This document shows, in pieces, positions 5,687 through 6,432 of a stretch of 6,432 bases of DNA. The DNA lies in contig CACXFF010000317.1 of NCBI GenBank assembly GCA_902766805.1, positions 1 through 6,432 on the forward strand. The letters are read 5' to 3'. Every line of letters starts with the position of its first letter. Position 1 is the first letter of the stretch. The position numbers and the translations under genes were made by a program. Under the pieces are notes generated by a model that saw only the letters and a list, made by a program, of their open reading frames with translations, searched no databases and had not been told where the DNA came from. The DNA comes from an uncultured Coriobacteriaceae bacterium (GTDB lineage: Bacteria; Actinomycetota; Coriobacteriia; Coriobacteriales; Atopobiaceae).

Positions 5687-5847
5687 CGTACGGCCGACCG
5701 CCCACGCGCCTCGCCCCACAACAAGCGCGCCGCCATGCCGCAACCGCCCTCATCTGGCCGAAAAGCAACGTGACCCCTGCGCCAGCCCCGCAGCATCCGT
5801 CATAGGATAGGTAACAGCCTCACCCTACCCCGCCCCAAGGAGTCACC

Positions 5848-6432
5848 ATGACCAAGGCCATCCTGCTCGACATCGACGGCACGCTCACCAATGACCAAAA
5901 GCAGATCACGCCCCGCACGCGCGACGCCCTGTTGCGCGCGCAAGACCACGGCGCGATCCTGGTCCTCGCGTCGGGACGCCCGGCCATGGGCCTCACCGGC
6001 TTCGCCGACACGCTGCAGATGAAGGATCACAACGGCGTGTTCGTGTGCTTCAACGGTGCCAAGGCGCTCAACTACCAGACCGACGAGGTATATTTCGAAC
6101 AAGCCCTCACGCCCGACCAAGCCCGCCGCGTGCTCGCGCACATGCACGGCTTCGACGTGTGCCCCATCTACGACCACGGCGCGTACATGTACCTGGAGAA
6201 CGCCTTCTTCAGCATCGAGCGCGACGGCGCGCCCTGGACGATCGCCGAGTACGAGGCCCACAACAACAACTACCTGCTCTGTGGGGTGGCCGACAACGCC
6301 ACCTTCGTGGAGTGGCCCGTCAACAAGATCCTCGTGGCCGGCCAGCCCGAATACCTGCAGGAACATTGGCAGGAGATGGGCGCGCCGTTCCAAGGCGAGC
6401 TGTCCTCCATGTTCACCGCGCCGTTCTACTAC
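5848..6432 (+). CDS. Cof-type HAD-IIB family phosphatase, N-terminal part
   Basis: The first 195 codons are present; the gene continues past the right edge. The ATG at 5848 follows AAGGAG (5837-5842) at five bases. LLDIDGTLT (6-14) is HAD motif I, with nucleophile Asp8 and acid/base Asp10. LASGRP (40-45) is motif II, with Ser42. The next ~100 residues form the beginning of the C2B cap typical of Cof/YidA-type phosphatases. Motif III Lys and motif IV acidic residues should lie beyond the window. The family hydrolyses sugar phosphates, flavin-type and other small phosphate esters in the cytoplasm; the substrate cannot be told here. The upstream 160 bp between array 2 and the start shows no gene and only a weak -10-like TAGGAT (5803-5808). 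Confidence 0.92.
   Translation, partial: MTKAILLDIDGTLTNDQKQITPRTRDALLRAQDHGAILVLASGRPAMGLTGFADTLQMKDHNGVFVCFNGAKALNYQTDEVYFEQALTPDQARRVLAHMHGFDVCPIYDHGAYMYLENAFFSIERDGAPWTIAEYEAHNNNYLLCGVADNATFVEWPVNKILVAGQPEYLQEHWQEMGAPFQGELSSMFTAPFYY

Noticed and set aside
5259..5810. Repeat proteins encoded across array 2
   Set aside because: Same reason: several frames on both strands stay open through the 42-bp units, with no ribosome site.
5800..6393. Minus-strand 197-residue frame opposite the HAD gene
   Set aside because: It is the antisense shadow of a clear HAD phosphatase and shows no recognisable domain.

Overview
The window is very GC-rich bacterial DNA with densely G/C-ending codons and clear Shine-Dalgarno sites. 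The gene mix is a secreted papain-type protease, an AEC transporter, a TspO-family protein and a Cof-type HAD phosphatase. Together these suggest a high-GC Gram-positive, most plausibly an Actinomycetota gut lineage such as Coriobacteriia/Eggerthellaceae. That placement is inference from style and content; there is no rRNA or other marker here.

Layout, left to right. The 5' part of a secreted C1-family cysteine protease gene (minus strand) runs off the left edge. A ~350-bp gene-free leader follows, then a striking array of nine 42-bp repeats (685-1042). Next come two minus-strand enzymes, a histidine phosphatase (1091-1663) and an MBL-fold hydrolase (2064-2960), separated by a ~400-bp gap. 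A divergent intergenic region with a long imperfect inverted repeat leads to a plus-strand AEC-family transporter (3408-4340). This converges through a strong nested hairpin and GC-rich repeats on a minus-strand TspO/MBR gene (4561-5223), whose N-terminal extension is built from an 18-bp tandem repeat. Upstream of TspO lie five helically phased GTCAC-type motifs and a second 42-bp array of seven units (5413-5686), in the opposite orientation to the first. A Cof-type HAD phosphatase gene (from 5848) runs off the right edge.

The genes are ordinary metabolic, transport and surface genes with no evident shared pathway or large operon. The unusual part is non-coding. Two inverted arrays of the same repeat flank a four-gene, ~4.4-kb segment. 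Each unit is a 22-bp inverted repeat (CAAACG-N10-CGTTTG) plus a 20-bp spacer that also bears inverted symmetry, so symmetry centres fall every 21 bp, close to two helical turns. No unit shows a net length change even though sequence varies, and a 106-bp block is about 95% identical between the arrays. I do not recognise this repeat as a named family; its function is unknown and only hypotheses are offered.
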